Source: Pseudopelobacter sp964542535
GTDB taxonomy: Bacteria; Desulfobacterota; Desulfuromonadia; Geobacterales; Pseudopelobacteraceae
Length of the DNA: 64,000 nucleotides
NCBI GenBank assembly: GCA_964542535.1
Contig: CAZIUE010000002.1
Location: 62,001 to 126,000 of the forward strand
Direction of reading: 5' to 3'
Shown: positions 17,510 through 25,238 of the stretch, piece after piece
Numbering within the stretch: the first letter of the stretch is position 1
How the letters are laid out: each line of letters starts with the position of its first letter
Translations under genes and position numbers: made by a program
Notes under the pieces: model-generated
Told to the model about the DNA's origin: nothing
Seen by the model: the letters and a program-made list of their open reading frames with translations, nothing else
Database searches by the model: none

Positions 17510-18160
17510 ATGGCACGAAACAGGTCGAGCATCACCAGGGAAAAACTGCTATCCGCGGCAGCCGACGTTTTCATGGAGAAGGGGTTTCGCGCTGCAACGG
17601 TATCGGAGATCTGTTCGCTGGCCGGCGCGAACGTCTCCGCCGTAAATTACCATTTCGGGAGCAAGGAAGCCTTGTATCAGCAGGCCTGGCGTCACTCGTT
17701 CGCCGAATCGGTCAAAGCCCATCCGCAGGATGGCGGAGTAAGCGCCGATGCGCCTGCCGAGGAACGGCTGCGCGGCCATATGACGGCGCTGATCAGGCGG
17801 ATTTCCGACGAGAACAACAGGGACTTTTACATCTGCCAGATGGAAATCGCCAATCCCACCGGTCTGCTGGAGGAGGTGGTAAAAGTGGAGTTGAATCCCC
17901 AACGCGAAAAGACTTTGGCGCTCGTTCGAGAACTTCTCGGCCCCGATGCCACGGAACAGCAGATCATGTTCTGCGAAACGTGCATTATCAGCATGTGTAT
18001 TAACCCCATGTCCATGCGAAGAGTCCATCACAGGGGAGAGAAGGGCGACATTCCGCGCCCTCTGTTCGATCTTGGGGTATTTGCAGATCATGCGGTCAGG
18101 TTTGCCCTTGCGGGTATAGCCGAGATCCGCGGACGAATTCAGGAACGGAACGCATTATGA
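17510..18160 (+). CDS. TetR-family repressor (CecR/YbiH-like)
   Basis: This is a 216-residue TetR-type regulator with an N-terminal helix-turn-helix (TREKLLSAAADVFMEKGF, then VSAVNYHFGSKEALY). The C-terminal part (NRDFYICQMEIANPTGLLEE) resembles the CecR/YbiH group that controls drug-efflux genes. Its stop overlaps the MacA-like start by ATGA, so it heads an operon TetR-MacA-MacB-OMP. It probably binds the palindrome at 17453-17490 and is released by a toxic ligand. The start is ATG 17510 with GGGGAG just upstream; the frame-internal start at 17489 lies inside the operator. Confidence 0.85.
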   Translation: MARNRSSITREKLLSAAADVFMEKGFRAATVSEICSLAGANVSAVNYHFGSKEALYQQAWRHSFAESVKAHPQDGGVSADAPAEERLRGHMTALIRRISDENNRDFYICQMEIANPTGLLEEVVKVELNPQREKTLALVRELLGPDATEQQIMFCETCIISMCINPMSMRRVHHRGEKGDIPRPLFDLGVFADHAVRFALAGIAEIRGRIQERNAL

Positions 18161-19365
18161 AGGTTACGCGTAAACAGACCATTATGGGAATCGTTGCTCT
18201 GCTGGTCCTCTTGGGAATCGGTCTGGCCGTCAAGAAGGTGTTCTTCGGCACGCCTGAGGTCACGTTCGTCACCGCCGATGCCGTGAGGATGGATCTGGAG
18301 GAGAGTGTCCTTGCCACCGGTGTTGTCAAGGCGTTCAAGACGGTTGCCGTGGGATCGCAGGTGACCGGGCAGTTGCAGACGCTGCACGTCGCCCTCGGTG
18401 ACCGGGTGAAAAAGGGACAGCTTCTGGCGGAGATCGATCCGGTATTGCAGAAAAAGACCCTCATGAACGCCGAAGCTGAAGTGCTGAACCTGCGTGCCCA
18501 GAAACGTTCCAAGCAGGCGTTGTTGAAGCAGTACGAACTCGCCTTCAAGCGCCAGAGCCGGATGAATGCCCAGGATGCCGCTTCCAAGGCCGATCTGGAG
18601 AGTGCCCAGGCGCAGCTTGAGAGCACGCGCTATGACATCGCCGCCCTGGATGCCCAGATCAAAAAAGCGGTCATCGCGGTGGACAAGGAAAACGCCAACC
18701 TCAAGTATTTCCGGATCTACGCCCCCATTGACGGGACCGTGATTTCCATCGATACCGAAGAGGGGCAGACGGTTGTTTCCACGCAGTCGTCCACAACCAT
18801 CATCACCCTGGCCACGCTGGATACCATGACCGTCAAGGCCAAGATATCGGAGGCTGACGTGACCCGGGTACGACCCGGGCTGACCACCTACTTCACCCTG
18901 CTGGGGGATTCCGACACCCGGTATTACGGCACACTGCGGGCCATCGAACCGGGGCCGGTTTCCAGCAGCTCCGGCAGCTCATCTTCCAGCAGCAGTTCGA
19001 GTTCCAGTTCATCTTCCAGCTCGGCGGTCTATTACTATGGCCTGTTCGAGATTCCCAATAACGAGGGGAGGCTGAAGGTCTCCATGACCGCCCAGGTGAC
19101 CATCGTACTGAATCAGGCAAAACAGGCGCTCTGCATTCCGGTTTCATCCCTGGGAGAGAAACGTGGCGATCACCGCTATCGGGTCAGGGTGTTCAGGAAC
19201 GGTGAAGCTCTGGACCGGACTGTCCGCACCGGCATCACCAATAATGTCCAGGTGCAGGTGCTGGAGGGGCTGCGCGAAGGGGAAAAAGTGGTCGTGGGCG
19301 ACAGCACGGCAGTGCCGGCGGAGACGTCGGGTCGTATGGGGCCTCCGCCGGGGGGGAGGCGTTGA
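18157..19365 (+). CDS. MacA-like periplasmic adaptor
   Basis: This 402-residue membrane-fusion protein joins an ABC pump to an outer-membrane channel. One N-terminal TM anchor (10-28) is followed by a lipoyl half (GQLQTLHVALGDRVKKGQLLAEIDP), an alpha-helical hairpin (100-185), a second lipoyl half (FRIYAPIDGTVISID) and beta-barrel domains. The odd feature is a nearly pure serine tract at residues 269-289 in the beta-barrel region, encoded by short AGC/TCT/AGT repeats at about 18960-19020. This tract looks like a slippage-prone expansion. The gene overlaps the TetR stop by 4 bases and is followed by MacB after 2 bases. Confidence 0.9.
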   Translation: MKVTRKQTIMGIVALLVLLGIGLAVKKVFFGTPEVTFVTADAVRMDLEESVLATGVVKAFKTVAVGSQVTGQLQTLHVALGDRVKKGQLLAEIDPVLQKKTLMNAEAEVLNLRAQKRSKQALLKQYELAFKRQSRMNAQDAASKADLESAQAQLESTRYDIAALDAQIKKAVIAVDKENANLKYFRIYAPIDGTVISIDTEEGQTVVSTQSSTTIITLATLDTMTVKAKISEADVTRVRPGLTTYFTLLGDSDTRYYGTLRAIEPGPVSSSSGSSSSSSSSSSSSSSSSAVYYYGLFEIPNNEGRLKVSMTAQVTIVLNQAKQALCIPVSSLGEKRGDHRYRVRVFRNGEALDRTVRTGITNNVQVQVLEGLREGEKVVVGDSTAVPAETSGRMGPPPGGRR

Positions 19366-19367
19366 GC

Positions 19368-21440
19368 ATGAAGCGGCCCTTGCTCGAACTTAACGGGGTG
19401 GGACGGCGCTTCGTTACCGGCGGCCAGGAGGTTCCGGTACTGAAGGGGATTGACCTGACTATTTACCGTGGCGAGATGGTGGCGATCGTGGGGGCGTCGG
19501 GATCGGGGAAATCCACCCTGATGAACATCCTCGGCTGCCTGGACCGGCCAAGCGAGGGAAGGTACCTGATCAACGGCCGGAAGGTGAGCCAGCTTTCGGG
19601 AAATGAACTGGCCAGTCTGAGGCGCGAGCACTTCGGGTTCATCTTCCAGCGGTATCATCTGATGCCGCATTTGACCGCCACCCAGAACGCCGAAATCCCG
19701 GCGGTCTATGCCGGGGTGAACAAGGCCCAAAGGAGGAAGCGGGCCCTTGAACTCCTTGCCCGTCTCGGTCTGGAGGACCGTAGCGGCCATCGCCCCAACC
19801 AGCTTTCAGGCGGTCAGCAGCAGCGGGTCAGCATCGCCAGGGCGCTGATGAACGGTGGCGACCTGATCCTGGCGGACGAGCCGACCGGCGCTCTGGACAG
19901 CACAAGCGGTCAGGAGATGATGAGTATACTGCATGAACTTCATGACCGGGGGCATACCATTATCCTGGTTACCCATGATATGCAGGTGGCCAACCACGCC
20001 GAACGGATCATTGAAATCAAGGATGGCGAGATTATACGGGACGAGCCGAATGCGGATAAATTGGCCGCTCCGGAACAGTTTCCCCCCCTTCAAGGGGAGG
20101 GTGGGGGTGGCCCTTCTACTCCGCTCAGGGACCAGATGACTCTGCCCAGGGACCGGTGGGTGAGCGGAGCCGAACCCCAGGGGGGAGGAACGAAATCGTT
20201 TCTGTCTGTTTCGCGGTCGGGGTGGAAAAGCATGTGCACCGCAGTTTGGGGGCGCTTCAGCGAGGCGTTCAAGATGGCGTTGATAGCCATGGCTTCCCAT
20301 CGGATGCGGACGCTTCTGACCATGCTGGGGATCATCATCGGCATTACTTCAGTGGTATCCGTCGTGGCGTTGGGGCAGGGCGCCCGTCAGAAGGTCATCA
20401 ACGACATCAGCGCTATGGGGACGAACGTCATCGATGTGAATCCGGGCAAGGACTGGGGGGATGAAGATGCGTCCAGTATCCATACCCTGGTTTATTCGGA
20501 TCTGGACGCGCTGAAGTCACAGGTCTATGTCGACAGCGCCACCCCTTCAACCGGCGGCACCCAGCTTCTGCGGTACCGCAATATCACGGCCAACGCTTCG
20601 GTGAGTGGTGTTGGAGAGCAGTACTTCCGCGTCAAGGGGTACAAGATTGCGAAGGGAGCGGCCTTCAGTGCTGAAGACATCAAGAATCAGGCCCAGGTGG
20701 TGGTCATCGACAAGAACACGAGCAAGAAATTCTTCGCCGACACCGACCCCATAGGCCAGGTGCTTTTCGTGGGCGAGCTTCCCTGCCGGGTCACGGGGGT
20801 GACCAAGGAGAAGGAGGGGCCATTCGGCGACAGCCAGAACCTGGAGGTGTGGATTCCCTTCAGCGCGGCCATGAACCGTCTTCTCGGCCAGCAGTATTTC
20901 AGTTCCATCACGGTCAGGGTCAAGGACGGCTTTTCCAACCAGATTGCCGAGCAGAACATCATCAAGCTCATGACGCAACGGCACGGCCGCAAGGATTTCT
21001 TCACCAACAGTAGCGACAGCATCATGAAAACCGTGAACAAGACCACCACCACCCTGGCCCTGATGATTTCGGCCATTGCCGTCATCTCCCTGGTGGTGGG
21101 GGGGATCGGCGTCATGAACATCATGCTGGTCTCGGTTACCGAGCGGACCCACGAGATCGGCATCCGCCTGGCCGTGGGCGCCCGGCAGGACGATATCCTG
21201 CAACAGTTTCTCATCGAGTCGGTGCTGGTCTGTCTGATCGGCGGCATGATCGGCGTTCTGCTCTCCTATGGCGTGGGGCTGATCTTTTCCCTGTTCGTTT
21301 CCAGCTTTGCCATGCAGTTTTCCGTTGTGTCGATCGTATCGGCTTTTCTCTGTTCAACCATTATCGGCGTCCTGTTCGGTTTCCTGCCGGCGCGCAATGC
21401 GGCGCGGCTCGATCCGATCGAAGCGCTTGCCAGGGAGTGA
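19368..21440 (+). CDS. MacB-like ABC transporter, ATPase + permease
   Basis: This is a 690-residue MacB-type half transporter. An N-terminal ATPase has GASGSGKST, LSGGQQQR and ILADEPTGALDS, then comes TM1 (AMASHRMRTLLTMLGIIIGI), a large periplasmic domain and three C-terminal TM helices with the FtsX-type signature. The linker between ATPase and TM1 is about 40 residues longer than usual because it contains a translated palindromic repeat (20079-20190; Pro/Gly-rich QGEGGGGPSTP). I chose ATG 19368 with GGAGG upstream, rather than TTG 19362. With the MacA-like and TolC-like neighbours it forms a tripartite exporter; the substrate is unknown. Confidence 0.9.
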   Translation: MKRPLLELNGVGRRFVTGGQEVPVLKGIDLTIYRGEMVAIVGASGSGKSTLMNILGCLDRPSEGRYLINGRKVSQLSGNELASLRREHFGFIFQRYHLMPHLTATQNAEIPAVYAGVNKAQRRKRALELLARLGLEDRSGHRPNQLSGGQQQRVSIARALMNGGDLILADEPTGALDSTSGQEMMSILHELHDRGHTIILVTHDMQVANHAERIIEIKDGEIIRDEPNADKLAAPEQFPPLQGEGGGGPSTPLRDQMTLPRDRWVSGAEPQGGGTKSFLSVSRSGWKSMCTAVWGRFSEAFKMALIAMASHRMRTLLTMLGIIIGITSVVSVVALGQGARQKVINDISAMGTNVIDVNPGKDWGDEDASSIHTLVYSDLDALKSQVYVDSATPSTGGTQLLRYRNITANASVSGVGEQYFRVKGYKIAKGAAFSAEDIKNQAQVVVIDKNTSKKFFADTDPIGQVLFVGELPCRVTGVTKEKEGPFGDSQNLEVWIPFSAAMNRLLGQQYFSSITVRVKDGFSNQIAEQNIIKLMTQRHGRKDFFTNSSDSIMKTVNKTTTTLALMISAIAVISLVVGGIGVMNIMLVSVTERTHEIGIRLAVGARQDDILQQFLIESVLVCLIGGMIGVLLSYGVGLIFSLFVSSFAMQFSVVSIVSAFLCSTIIGVLFGFLPARNAARLDPIEALARE
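20079..20190. repeat. Palindromic repeat inserted in-frame in macB
   Basis: About 112 bases run from a C7 tract (TTTCCCCCCCTTCAAGGGG, from 20079) to a matching AGGGGGGAGGAA end. Inside are the inverted arms TCCGCTCA (20120-20127) and TGAGCGGA (20161-20168). The translation is Pro/Gly-rich filler in an interdomain linker. It resembles intergenic repeat elements rather than protein-derived sequence, and related CCC(N)TGA(N)GGGGAGGG cores occur at 34288 and 42645. Confidence 0.6.
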
Positions 21441-21447
21441 CGGCATC

Positions 21448-22869
21448 ATGCGCACGAGTTTCTTCTACACATACAAACCGTGGAGGCAAACAGCATTCCT
21501 CGTTCTGGCAAGCCTGCTGCTTGGCGGTTGCGGCGGTTTACTCCCCCGCAGCCGCTATGTCCGGCCGGACGTAATCCTGCCGCAAAGCTGGCAGGGGGAG
21601 CGTACGAGCGGCGCGACAATAGCCAGGGGAAAACAGTGGTGGCGGGATTTCAACGATCCGGTCCTTAACGATCTCATCGAACGGGCGCTCAAGTCCAACA
21701 ACGATCTGGCCGCGGCAGCCATCAAGGTACGCCGCGCCCAGCTCAATGCGAAACTGACCGATACCAACATCACGCCATCGGTGAGTGTTGAGGCCGGCAG
21801 CAACATCAGGCGCGACCTGAAGAGCCGCACCAATACCAAGTCGAGCGGTATTACCGGTGCGGTGAGTTATGAGGTGGATCTGTGGGGAAAACTTGCCAGT
21901 GCGCGCGACGCCGATCAGTGGGAAGCGGAAGCCACGGAATCGGACCGGCAGAGCACCGCACTGTCGCTGATCGGGACAACGGCGAAGGATTACTGGAAGA
22001 TCGCCTATCTGAACGAGCGGATTGCAACGGCTGAGGCACGTATCGCCTATGGAGAGAAAACCCTTGAGCTGACGGAGGCGAACTATGCCGCGGGCGCCGT
22101 TTCATCCCTGGATGTGGTCAAGGCCCGGCAAACGGTCGCCAGCCAGCGGGCCGACCTGACACAGCTCATACAGCAGCGGACAGAGGCGCGTAACGCCCTG
22201 GCGATACTGTTCGACCAGGCCCCGGAGAATGGAGTGGCAGAACGTCGGCAGTTACCGGTCGGACCGCTTCCGGCACTTCGCACCGGTCTTCCCGCACACC
22301 TGCTGGCGCAGCGTCCCGACCTGCGGGCAGCGGAACAGAGGCTCAGAAAATACCTGGCAAACGTGGATAACACCAAAGCGAGCTACTATCCGTCCTTTAC
22401 TCTTACCGGCAACCTTGGTACGAGCAGCGTAAGCCTACTGAGCTTCCTGCAGAATCCGTATGCCGCCCTGGGAGCAAGCTTGACCGTGCCGTTTATCCAG
22501 TGGAATACCATGAAGCTGAATGTGGAACTGTCAAGAACTGACTACGAGGAAGCGGTTGTCAATTTCCGGCAGACGTTTTATTCTGCCTTGTCAGACGTGG
22601 AAAATGCGCTGTCCGGCCGCATCCAGTACGAAGAGGAAAACAGACTCCTGGAAGAGTCGTTGAACCTGGCAGTAACAGCCGAGAGGCTGGCCGAGGTGCA
22701 GTATCGCGAGGGCTCGACAGCGTTGCAGACCTGGCTGGATGCCCAGGAAAGCCGACGCGACGCCGAAAATTCCCTGGCCGAAAACCGCTTCAATCGGCTC
22801 AGCAGTATGATGACGCTCTACCAGGCCCTGGGGGGCGCCATGACGGCGCCTGCAGGGGAAAACGAGTGA
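21448..22869 (+). CDS. TolC-like outer-membrane efflux lipoprotein (NodT/CusC type)
   Basis: This 473-residue outer-membrane factor has a lipoprotein signal (LLLGGC, Cys28) and two OEP repeats (NDLIERALKSNNDLAAAAIKV, and AEVQYREGSTALQTWLDAQ in the second). It would form the trimeric channel for the MacAB-like pump. It starts 7 bases after the macB stop. The conserved RPDLRAAEQRLR motif at mid-protein is typical of the NodT group. No terminator is evident directly after it, so the next two small genes may be read from the same transcript. Confidence 0.9.
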   Translation: MRTSFFYTYKPWRQTAFLVLASLLLGGCGGLLPRSRYVRPDVILPQSWQGERTSGATIARGKQWWRDFNDPVLNDLIERALKSNNDLAAAAIKVRRAQLNAKLTDTNITPSVSVEAGSNIRRDLKSRTNTKSSGITGAVSYEVDLWGKLASARDADQWEAEATESDRQSTALSLIGTTAKDYWKIAYLNERIATAEARIAYGEKTLELTEANYAAGAVSSLDVVKARQTVASQRADLTQLIQQRTEARNALAILFDQAPENGVAERRQLPVGPLPALRTGLPAHLLAQRPDLRAAEQRLRKYLANVDNTKASYYPSFTLTGNLGTSSVSLLSFLQNPYAALGASLTVPFIQWNTMKLNVELSRTDYEEAVVNFRQTFYSALSDVENALSGRIQYEEENRLLEESLNLAVTAERLAEVQYREGSTALQTWLDAQESRRDAENSLAENRFNRLSSMMTLYQALGGAMTAPAGENE

Positions 22870-22951
22870 CGGACATCCGTGTGAACTTGTCGCGCCCGCG
22901 CCCGTTGGCGTGGAAACCGTGGCTGACAACAGGCCGTACATGGAGATGATT

Positions 22952-23428
22952 ATGAAAACGTGCGTGTGTCTTCTGGCAAGTGGTCTTTCCCTTTTCGTCA
23001 CCCTGGGCGGCACTGCCCAGGCCAGTCAGCCGCGGGTTGTTCTGGTAACCCAGAGCGGTGGTTCCCTGCTCACCCGGGACGACAACCGACGGGCTCTGAA
23101 CGAGGCGATCGGCAGCTACCTCGACCGCAATCCGCCCGAGCAGATGTCGGCATCACTCTGTTTGGCCATAGAAAAGCAGCTGCCGGCATCTCTTGACGGA
23201 CGCGACCGGGAAACGGCGCTCAGACGTATCAAGGCCAGCCTGACCCCGGACATCATGAAGCGCATGATCTCCTCCGGGCTGAAGCGGAATTTCACCATCG
23301 ACGAGATCACCGTGCTGGCCCGGTATGACGACTCCCAGCTGAGTGACGAGCTGAAGCGGAAAAACTCGGAGTTCATGATGGAGGTGTCCAATCAGATCAG
23401 ACTGCTCCTGGCGGCCGGCATCAGCTGA
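22952..23428 (+). CDS. Secreted protein of unknown function
   Basis: This 158-residue protein has a clear signal peptide (KTCVCLLASGLSLFVTLGG, cleavage near TAQAS). The mature part is alpha-helical and charged. It contains a repeated idea of helix plus 'QLSDELKRKNSEFMMEVSNQI', which could pack as a helical bundle like DUF2059-type proteins; this is only resemblance. GGAGATG precedes ATG 22952. It lies 82 bases after the TolC-like gene in the same direction. I do not recognise it. Confidence 0.6.
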   Translation: MKTCVCLLASGLSLFVTLGGTAQASQPRVVLVTQSGGSLLTRDDNRRALNEAIGSYLDRNPPEQMSASLCLAIEKQLPASLDGRDRETALRRIKASLTPDIMKRMISSGLKRNFTIDEITVLARYDDSQLSDELKRKNSEFMMEVSNQIRLLLAAGIS

Positions 23429-23545
23429 CGGAAATGGGACGTACTGCCGCCGTGTGATGTAACCGTTCGACCTGTCCGTGCGTCTTATGGTTTGTCAGGC
23501 CGAGTCTGTTTGGCCCAATCATGCCGGAAAAGGGGAAAATCAGTC

Positions 23546-24025
23546 ATGGAAAAGAACGTGTTGCAGCGGACATGGATCAGCCCGTTCACGTGCGTAACCT
23601 TTACGGTGGTGGGCGTTACCGGGCTTCTGCTGGCGTTTCACATCAAGAGCTCCGGCATCAAGGCGCTCCATGAATGGATCGGCTATGCCTTTACCCTGGC
23701 GGGGGTTATGCACCTGCTGGCCAACTGGAAAACCTTCACCACCCATTTCCGCAACCGTGCCGCCCTGCTGGCATTGTTCGCCGGCGTTATCCTCTCTCTG
23801 GCGGTTCTGAGTACCGCGGGTGGGGAGGGGCGGCAGGCTCGGCGGGGCCCTCCGGGTCAGTTGCTGCAGACCTTTGACCTGAATGGAAACGGAGTTGTCG
23901 AAGCCGCTGAGATTTCCGTTGCGGCCCAGTCTCTTGGAGGGCTGGATAGCAACCACGACGGCACGCTTTCCGCGGCCGAACTCTCGTTCCGGGGGAATGC
24001 TCAGGGGGCGGGTCCGCGCAGATGA
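23546..24025 (+). CDS. DUF4405-type membrane protein with EF-hand pair
   Basis: This 159-residue protein has three hydrophobic helices (about 10-30, 40-60, 72-92) with conserved His residues (AFHIKSS, LHEWIGYAF, MHLLANWKTF), in the DUF4405 / cytochrome-b-like pattern where His may ligate haem. A short linker leads to two EF-hand-like loops at the C-terminus (DLNGNGVVEAAE and DSNHDGTLSAAE). A small His-rich membrane domain fused to a Ca-binding tail is unusual. It could report calcium to a redox membrane protein, which is speculation. The start is ATG 23546. Confidence 0.7.
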   Translation: MEKNVLQRTWISPFTCVTFTVVGVTGLLLAFHIKSSGIKALHEWIGYAFTLAGVMHLLANWKTFTTHFRNRAALLALFAGVILSLAVLSTAGGEGRQARRGPPGQLLQTFDLNGNGVVEAAEISVAAQSLGGLDSNHDGTLSAAELSFRGNAQGAGPRR

Positions 24026-24064
24026 CGAGGGGTTGTGGTTCTGACAATGCGCGGATGGAAAAAA

Positions 24065-24088
24065 GCGGCCGATTGGCCGTCTTTATTG
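24065..24088 (+). terminator. Probable terminator of the efflux/EF-hand block
   Basis: CGGCC (24066-24070) pairs with GGCCG (24075-24079) around GATT. The flanking AAAG and CTTT extend the stem with one bulge, and a T-rich tail follows. It is weak but well placed. Confidence 0.5.
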
Positions 24089-24118
24089 TTTGCGCAACTA
24101 AGTAAATTATTAAAAACA

Positions 24119-24147
24119 TTAACTGTGGTGAATTAAGCGCTTTATAG
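24119..24147 (+). promoter_or_regulatory. Promoter for the riboswitch RNA
   Basis: TTAACT (24119-24124), a 17-base spacer and TTATAG (24142-24147) lie just before the riboswitch in an AT-rich spacer, giving an RNA start near 24154. Confidence 0.5.
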
Positions 24148-24174
24148 GGATGCTCGTTAAGACAACCGAATACA

Positions 24175-24265
24175 GTTTCATGTCGCCGAAAGGGTAAAGC
24201 ACGGGTAACCGTGTGGCACAAAGCTACCATCCAGGATGGTCTGGATAGCGGGGCTGTCGAAGTGA
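24175..24265 (+). promoter_or_regulatory. Cyclic di-GMP-I (GEMM) riboswitch
   Basis: The segment carries the GEMM-I core in order. An AGGGTAAA segment comes first, then a hairpin GCACGG-GTAA-CCGTGT with a GNRA tetraloop (24199-24214). Next is GGCACAAAGC (compare the consensus GACGCAAAGC), then a second arm with CCATCC/GGATGG pairing and the 3' AGCGGGGCTG (consensus AGCGGGGTTG). GEMM RNAs are common in Geobacter relatives. A strong terminator begins 25 bases downstream. There is no + strand gene after it, so it is an orphan. A cGAMP-preferring variant cannot be excluded by eye. Confidence 0.7.
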
Positions 24266-24289
24266 CGGATGATGATCTGTCCGATATGT

Positions 24290-24330
24290 AAAACCCACCG
24301 ACTCCTGCTGGTGGGTTTTGGTGTTTTTGG
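24290..24330 (+). terminator. Terminator of the riboswitch transcript
   Basis: AAAACCCACC (24290-24299) pairs perfectly with 24310-24319, followed by GGTGTTTTTGG. It is the natural expression platform of the riboswitch; no coding sequence follows on this strand. Confidence 0.85.
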
Positions 24331-24380
24331 GGTCGTTCAGTTGCACCGATATGACGGAAGCTTGTTACTAATCAATCAGT

Positions 24381-25166
24381 TTACTCCTTGACCAGCGCCG
24401 CGATGCCGCCATTGTAGTACGGCTCCGAAAACAGGACTTTTTTCGCCCGTTCGTCGGTAATCGTGATGCAGGCGCCGATCATGTCCACCTTGCCGGCCAC
24501 CAGCGCCGGAATCATGGCCCCGAAATCCATGTTGACCACTTCAAGCTTCATATCGAGTTTTTGGGCAACGTAACTGGCCAACTCGATATCAAAACCAACG
24601 ATCTTCTGTGAACCGTCCATAAAGGAAAACGGTTCCGTAACCGCGGCGGTGCCGAAGCGTAGAACTCCCTTGCCGCCATCCAGTTTCATGTCCGGCATGG
24701 TTGCCGGACTGCCCGTTTTGGGAAACCAGCGTTGCATCATGGCGTCATAGGCGCCGTTCTTTTTGAGCTCAGCGATGACACTGTCAACGGCTCTCTTCAA
24801 CTCCAGCTTGCCCGGTTGCACGGCAAAGCCATAGTTGTCCCTGGTTAACATTTCCGGCAGGACAACGATTCCCCGGTTTTTGGCGGCGATGTTTTTCAGA
24901 ATCGGCTCGTCATACGCAGTGGCATCGGCCTTGCCTGTCTGAACCGCCAGGGCGGCATCCAGCACGTTGTTGAAATATTTGAATTTGGCGTTGGGAAACC
25001 GCGACAGGACCAGCTTGTCGGCAACGGTCCCGGTGGGAACGGCAAACTCCTTGCCGTCCAGTTGCGACAACTGCGTGATTTTTTCTCTCTTGCGGCAGCC
25101 CGAAAACGCAAAACACGACAGAACAACCAGGCTGATAGTGGCTATCGCAAATCTTCTCCTCGACAT
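24381..25166 (-). CDS. Circularly permuted solute-binding lipoprotein (SBP_bac_3)
   Basis: This 261-residue lipoprotein (signal ending FSGC) is of the amino-acid-type periplasmic binding fold, but with its halves swapped. The usual C-terminal half (LSQLDGKEFAVPTGTVADKL to GAYDAMMQRWF) comes first. The usual N-terminal half (LRFGTAAVTEPFSFMDG, IVGFDIELASYVAQKL, GACITITDERAKKVLFSEPYY) comes last and ends the protein. Such permuted proteins are known for some amino-acid ABC systems. No permease or ATPase gene is adjacent, so its transporter is elsewhere or it is a sensor. The start is ATG 25166 with GAGGGG upstream; the TTG at 25187 is less likely. Confidence 0.75.
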   Translation of the reverse strand: MSRRRFAIATISLVVLSCFAFSGCRKREKITQLSQLDGKEFAVPTGTVADKLVLSRFPNAKFKYFNNVLDAALAVQTGKADATAYDEPILKNIAAKNRGIVVLPEMLTRDNYGFAVQPGKLELKRAVDSVIAELKKNGAYDAMMQRWFPKTGSPATMPDMKLDGGKGVLRFGTAAVTEPFSFMDGSQKIVGFDIELASYVAQKLDMKLEVVNMDFGAMIPALVAGKVDMIGACITITDERAKKVLFSEPYYNGGIAALVKE

Positions 25167-25238
25167 GACAAATACCCCTCTCTTCAACTGAATTGATTTT
25201 TCAACAAACGGAATGGGTGCCGTGGTCTCTTTCTTGAA

